Assembly: GCA_916613615.1 (NCBI GenBank)
Contig: OU744725.1
Location: 59,900,575 to 59,964,574 of the forward strand
Reading direction: 5' to 3'
DNA from: Steromphala cineraria
Taxonomy: Eukaryota > Mollusca > Gastropoda > Trochida > Trochidae
Length of the DNA stretch: 64,000 nt
Shown: piece after piece, positions 59,525 to 64,000 of the stretch
How the letters are laid out: every line of letters starts with the position of its first letter
Position numbering within the stretch: the first letter of the stretch is position 1
Notes under the pieces: model-generated
Told to the model about the DNA's origin: nothing
Database searches by the model: none
The model's input: the letters and a program-made list of their open reading frames with translations, nothing else
Program-made: the position numbers and the translations under genes

Positions 59525-59528
59525 TTAA

Positions 59529-62019
59529 AAACTGCTTTATCATGTGCTACTTATTGTAACGTTGTTTCTATAATTGCTAAAATTATATTGTAGGTTAATA
59601 GACTGACTGGACAAGAAACTTCAGTGAAAGAAAACAAATCATAATAAAATGAAAATGTTTACATGCCCAAACATTTAATTTGTTAAGGAATTCTAGTTGA
59701 AGAAACAAAATATGATAGACAAGGGAACTATCAAAACATTAATAAACCCTAACCATGATTGTTTAATGAGATTTCTTTGCAAAATTGAATAAGAATCCAA
59801 AAGTTAAGATCAGTGTGTCACATGTAAAATTAATATGGTCAACCACTTTCAGACATTTTCTTTAATTATCGAACTCTTGCAGAACTTGCTAATTTCGTTT
59901 CCTGATATTTATCTTTATCCAAAGGAAACTTGTTAACATAACGCAAAGGTAATTAAGATCTTATTTGCATTGAACCATTTGTTATTTCAATGGAGTAAAA
60001 CATCTTTTCAGTTGAAGAAAATTCATTATTCAACCAAGGTCTTATTAAATATTTACTTGACATTTTTGTTTTGCAATGCCTTTATCTTGGAAGTTTGGAA
60101 AGGAAAATTGATAACCATCCGATGTTTTTTTTGTTTTAACTACATTGTGCTTGGCATATAATTGAAAACAGCTGACCTTTTGTGCCATATTTGTCTTAAA
60201 AAATGACTGAATTATTGATGCCAAAGCCACTTTAAAAAGTTGTTGTAACCATTGTAAGCCATATGAAGAATTTTCAAGTCAAAAAGATAAATGTCATAAT
60301 ACTGGAATCTATATGCCTACATTTCAATTGCAAAAATAGTTATTATTGGTCTGTATTTGAAAATTTATGCAAAAAGTAAATGACAATCTACCTTGAAGTA
60401 TTTTTGCAAAAGAAATGAAAAACAAAACAAGAAATACCACACCCAAAATATTCATATCAATCAAGTTAGGTTTGATTGATATTCTATGTCATGCAATCTA
60501 AAATCAATATTTTTCTAATCATAAGTCCCTGTTTATCTGATTTTTTAAAAATGGTGACTCTTTATCAATATTGATTGTTATCAAGACAAATGGTATTTTG
60601 AAACAATGTTAAAAACCTTTTGATATGATCTTTATTTAGTTTTATTACAGAAATTTATTCCAAAATCTAAAACTATCCAATACACATTTTTTTATCAAAA
60701 TGTCCTTAAATGAACACTGACATCAAATACTCAAAATTTTATGGAACATGTTTACTACATTAAAACACCTATTTTTAGTATATTATGAAAAGTCAATTTT
60801 GATAAACCATTCAAAGTAGCTGAGTTCAAGTATGTTAAGTATTCTCCAGAAGAAGTTTGTTCTAATTTGAGTTCATTGAAGCTTGAAGGAGAGAGTTCTT
60901 CCATGTACATCAATATCCCCATTGAATGCAAGACTCTACAGAGGAGTTTTTAACTGCTTGAGTATCCTTGCAGAGCTAAGCGCATTAGGACAATAAACAA
61001 CTATATTTGTTACAAGAATGGCAATGGTCTCCTTGACCTAATGGTAGAACAAGTATGGGTATTTATTCTTCAAAGCAAGATACAACCAGAAAGATCAAGA
61101 TTTTTTGCATTCTTTTTAAAAAAAAACAGAATTAATAATTAATTGGTTTAAAGAGCAACATTATTTCTGGTAGTTTGATCTTATGTTTTTTAGATATAAT
61201 TGAATAGTGAGAGGCTGCTTATTAATTATGATAAATTTTGGTTATTTCATCCCTACTCTATTGGATGTAATGGTCATTCAAATTCATCGGAAAGTTTTTT
61301 GATTGGCAATTGGTAAGAATTTGTAGATTTGTAGGCAATTTGTTTAAGTAATTTTGGTTTGAGTGATGGCTGTAAAAATGATTGAAATCATTCAATTTGT
61401 ATGAAAGTAAAAGACCCAGCTGTTTAATCACAGTCCCTGATGTTGAATATTATCAAACTTGTATTGTATGGTTCGTCAGTGTACGTTCAACTTTAAAGGT
61501 TATCATAAATATAGTTAACAGTCTATTGGAAGCTAGAATACCTCAACAGAACTTATAAGTTAGATTTTACATTGCTGCATGAATTGTTTTAAAGTTTCTA
61601 TGCATTGAAATGTAATTATTCAACCAACTTTGCCTTTCATACTTAGCAAAGAGGAATCACTTTTTAACTCTTAAAAGGTTTATAAATGGATTGTGTATTG
61701 ATTATTTTGTAATATGTATTGTAATTATTTTGTTTCATCAATTGAAAAGGTGCCAGAGATCAAAGATCCAATATTTTGATCTAGCATCAAAACCTGAAAG
61801 GTTTGTTTACCTTTGGGATGTATTTCCATTAAGTCACAATCAAAGAGTTGTCTTCAAAGCAATTAAGTGGTTAAGAGTTTATATCAAATAAATTTCACAA
61901 TGAAGTAAATGGCTTTTTGTGAAAAATTATCTAAAGATAAATTGGAAAAACTGCAAAAAGTGAATTGGATTGTTTGATGAATCTATTCATAACAAACTGT
62001 TTGCATTTGCATTTAGTTA
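59529..62019. other. no gene seen; A+T-rich
   Basis: No arrays or element ends found. The frames at 58911-59096 (left of copy 4), 59970-60161, 60045-60230 and 61691-61891 carry no known domain. Confidence 0.35.
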
Positions 62020-62370
62020 TACCCCACTTATACCGCAAACATTTACTCATATGTAAATTTGCTAATATGAGCAAATCTACTCACATGAGCAAATGCAAAT
62101 TTGCTATGTGTTTATACATGGGTTTTTTAAGAACCCTAAGCATCGTAGCATATTCTTCATCAATAGCTTTTTTTCTCTTTAGTTTGAGTGTTTACGTGGC
62201 ACAACAAACACCGCGAACTTACTGTGCGTTTATACGACAGATCTGCTTAGGGTACCTTAAAAATGCTTTTACTTACCCATAGCAAATGAATTTGCACCTA
62301 TCCTCTACTAGGTGCAAATTTGCTCCTGGTAGCAAAATTTGCACATTTGTAAATGTGTCTATATGTCCAC
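62020..62370. mobile_element. inverted-repeat element rich in GCAAATTTGC motifs
   Basis: The left half has several (A/T)GAGCAAAT and GCAAATTTGCTATG motifs, then TTTTTTAAGAACCCTAAGCA. The right half, reverse-complemented, has GCAAATT..TTTGCTATGGG then TTTTTAAGGTACCCTAAGCA. The two halves are thus imperfect inverted repeats around a centre near 62165. ATGCAAAT (an octamer motif) occurs near 62091. Exact ends and target duplication were not resolved. The frame 61965-62282 lies across it. Confidence 0.5.
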
Positions 62371-63085
62371 AAATATACACAAGAGATCAATTTTCATTTA
62401 TCAAAATTATTCTTTTTTGCTGGAAAAAGTATTTATATCTTCTAAATGGTATGATATTTTTGTGCTTATATAAAGGTGTCTGTATATGTCACAACTATAC
62501 TAATTATTTTATCAAATATTGAACAAAAACAGAAATAAAGACAATAATTGGCATTCTTGCATTGCTTTTTGTCATTTCTTAATTGTACTGTAATATATTC
62601 TTTCACAAAACCTTCAAAGGTTAATCATTTCATCACAATAAAATACTGACAATGGACTTGACAATATACAATTTTCTATGCTTTGTATAGTTTATAGATA
62701 AGAAAGGAAAAGTGTGAATAGGTTTGTTATCACTCTGTTATCGTTGTCTTGTCTTTGATGTTGATGGTCTTAATAAAAAATTAACCTTTTATTCACCTAA
62801 TGATTGGCACATTATCTGTAGATTCTGAGATATGTTTTGAGATAAGTGTGTGCTTATTTATTCATCAAACTCCAAGGAGGCTGGAGTGCTCTCTGTTTTA
62901 TACTAAGCTGCTTAATTTGTATTTGGTCTTTATTCTCATGTCATCAAATTAGCGAGGAGTTTAACCTTGAGATACAGTATTGATGATAAAATGGTCATTT
63001 CGGTATTTGTAGGATAAAAATTATTTTGAAACAAATCTTCATATGATTTTAACTTAATTAATCACCGAGAAAAATTAGAAGGATT
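62371..63085. other. no gene seen; A+T-rich
   Basis: No structure detected. Confidence 0.35.
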
Positions 63086-63600
63086 GGACATTGTCAGAAA
63101 ATGTCCAAGCAATGCATGTAGTCTGTATGGGGAGAAACACTTAGACCAGCATTGCATGATGCATGCATGGTCCAAATTTGGATCCAAAATTTAAAATATT
63201 GTCAGAAAATGTCCAAACAGTGCATAGAGAGTTCCAAATTTGGATCCAAAATTTAAAATATTGTCAGAAAATATCCACACAATGCATGTAGTCTGTATGG
63301 GGAGAAACACTTAGACCAGATAATGAACCTAAACTACAATACAAGAATCAATAATGTTGTTGGGCAATATCCAAACAGTTTATCATGTAGCATTTATAAT
63401 GAAGCTAAACTACATTGCAAGAATCAACAATGTTGTTGGGCAATATCCAAACAGTTTATCATGTAGCATTTATAATGAAGCTAAACTACAATGCAAGAAT
63501 CAACAATGTTGTTGGGCATTATCCAAACAGTGTATCGTGTAGTCTTGTATGGGAAGGAAGACGAAGACCAGATAATGAACCTGACCAAGGAATCAGGATA
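63086..63600 (+). repeat. complex tandem block: nested ~76-bp and longer units
   Basis: ATTGTCAGAAAATGTCCAA recurs at about 63091, 63199 and (variant) 63261. TGTAGTCTGTATGGGGAGAA with ACACTTAGACCAG occurs at 63118 and 63287. Then a 76-bp unit with GTTGTTGGGCAATATCCAAA starts at 63356, 63432 and 63508. The last unit ends in GACCAGATAATGAACCTGA, matching 63315-63330, so the 76-bp array seems to have grown inside a larger unit. The frames 63354-63542 and 63415-63603 are translations of it. Confidence 0.85.
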
Positions 63601-64000
63601 TGACTACAATAAACCACTCTCCACTGTCCAGACAGATTCCAAATACTCTTCCTGAATCTGGACAATGGTTCCAGTTTCTTGGAGTGCTTGTATTGACTTT
63701 GGTTCCAAGACAGGTCTTTAATGCCTGTTCTATCTCAAAACTAACATTTCTCAAGAATTTCTGTTCTGCACTAAATTTCACGATTTTAGTATAGCAAGCT
63801 TTTTGTAAGAAATTATTAACATAAGCAAGGAAAGTTGTGGAAATTTAGAGATACATTTGAAATTATTACCTTTATTAAAAAATTTTGGCAGATTGTTGTC
63901 AAGTCTAACATGAAAAACAATCATATTTGCTGGATAAATATCTCTTGCCAGACTCATTCATCAAGGGTCCTTGGTTGGTGCCAGAGATTTGGAATATCAT
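63601..64000. other. right edge, no gene seen
   Basis: 63600-63740 is G+C-richer, with open frames on both strands (63600-63794 plus, 63593-63781 minus). Neither has a recognisable domain. The remainder is A+T-rich. Confidence 0.3.

Overview
This is about 64 kb of A+T-rich eukaryotic (animal) DNA with no recognisable complete gene. No reading frame exceeds about 150 codons, no bacterial-style operon is present, and stop codons are dense in all frames. The repeats point to a marine invertebrate: tRNA-derived SINEs ending in GCGCCTTGAGC...GCGCTATATAAAT plus (ATT)n, short TTAA- and TA-flanked inverted-repeat elements, TAGCTCATCTGGCC and TATGTCCCC elements, and blocks with TGACCTT...AAGGTCA. Such families occur in echinoderms, hemichordates and molluscs. 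I cannot choose between these from the sequence alone. The window is best read as intergenic or intronic sequence.

Layout. 1-9.5 kb: a segmental duplication, positions 1-1110 recurring at 8537-9525, with a 61-bp block identical in both copies. Between them lie a TA-flanked element with terminal inverted repeats (3392-4557) and a 145-bp tandem array (4861-5340). 10.5-12.2 kb: a decayed, frameshifted Gly-X-Y (collagen-like) coding repeat followed by a 274-bp tandem duplication. 13.5-23.6 kb: dense repeats, including Helitron-like elements with a CTAG-T end, a SINE with 19-bp target duplications, a TTAA element (15930-16487) split by a 0.2-kb hairpin element, a 609-bp TA element, and another SINE. 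23.6-28.1 kb: mostly unique A+T-rich DNA with some G+C-richer islands. 28.1-33 kb: a textbook 421-bp TA element, a 125-bp duplication and a 163-bp tandem array. 34-38 kb: a TTAA element, a pair of splice-bounded duplicated exon-like blocks, minus-strand exon-like frames, and a full-length SINE. 38-52 kb: largely unique sequence with a 39-bp minisatellite, a trinucleotide microsatellite, a consensus RFX X-box, and a SINE whose tRNA A-box was hit by a TTAA element. 52-64 kb: a 122-bp array with two identical units, the second hairpin element, two more TTAA elements, a GCAAATTTGC-rich inverted-repeat element and a complex tandem block at the right end.

How it fits together. I see no gene system here. 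The coherent story is layered mobile-element insertion that can be ordered by nesting, plus a few stretches (1-61 with 8537-8597, 8080-8610, 24.2-24.85, 25.56-26.0, 42.84-43.17 and 47.27-47.6 kb) that look less repetitive and could be regulatory or exonic. The most unusual items are the paired 61-bp identical blocks, the collagen-like relic, the hairpin element with 13-bp target duplications, and the duplicated exon-like blocks at 35.6-35.9 kb. All need homology searches or transcripts to settle.
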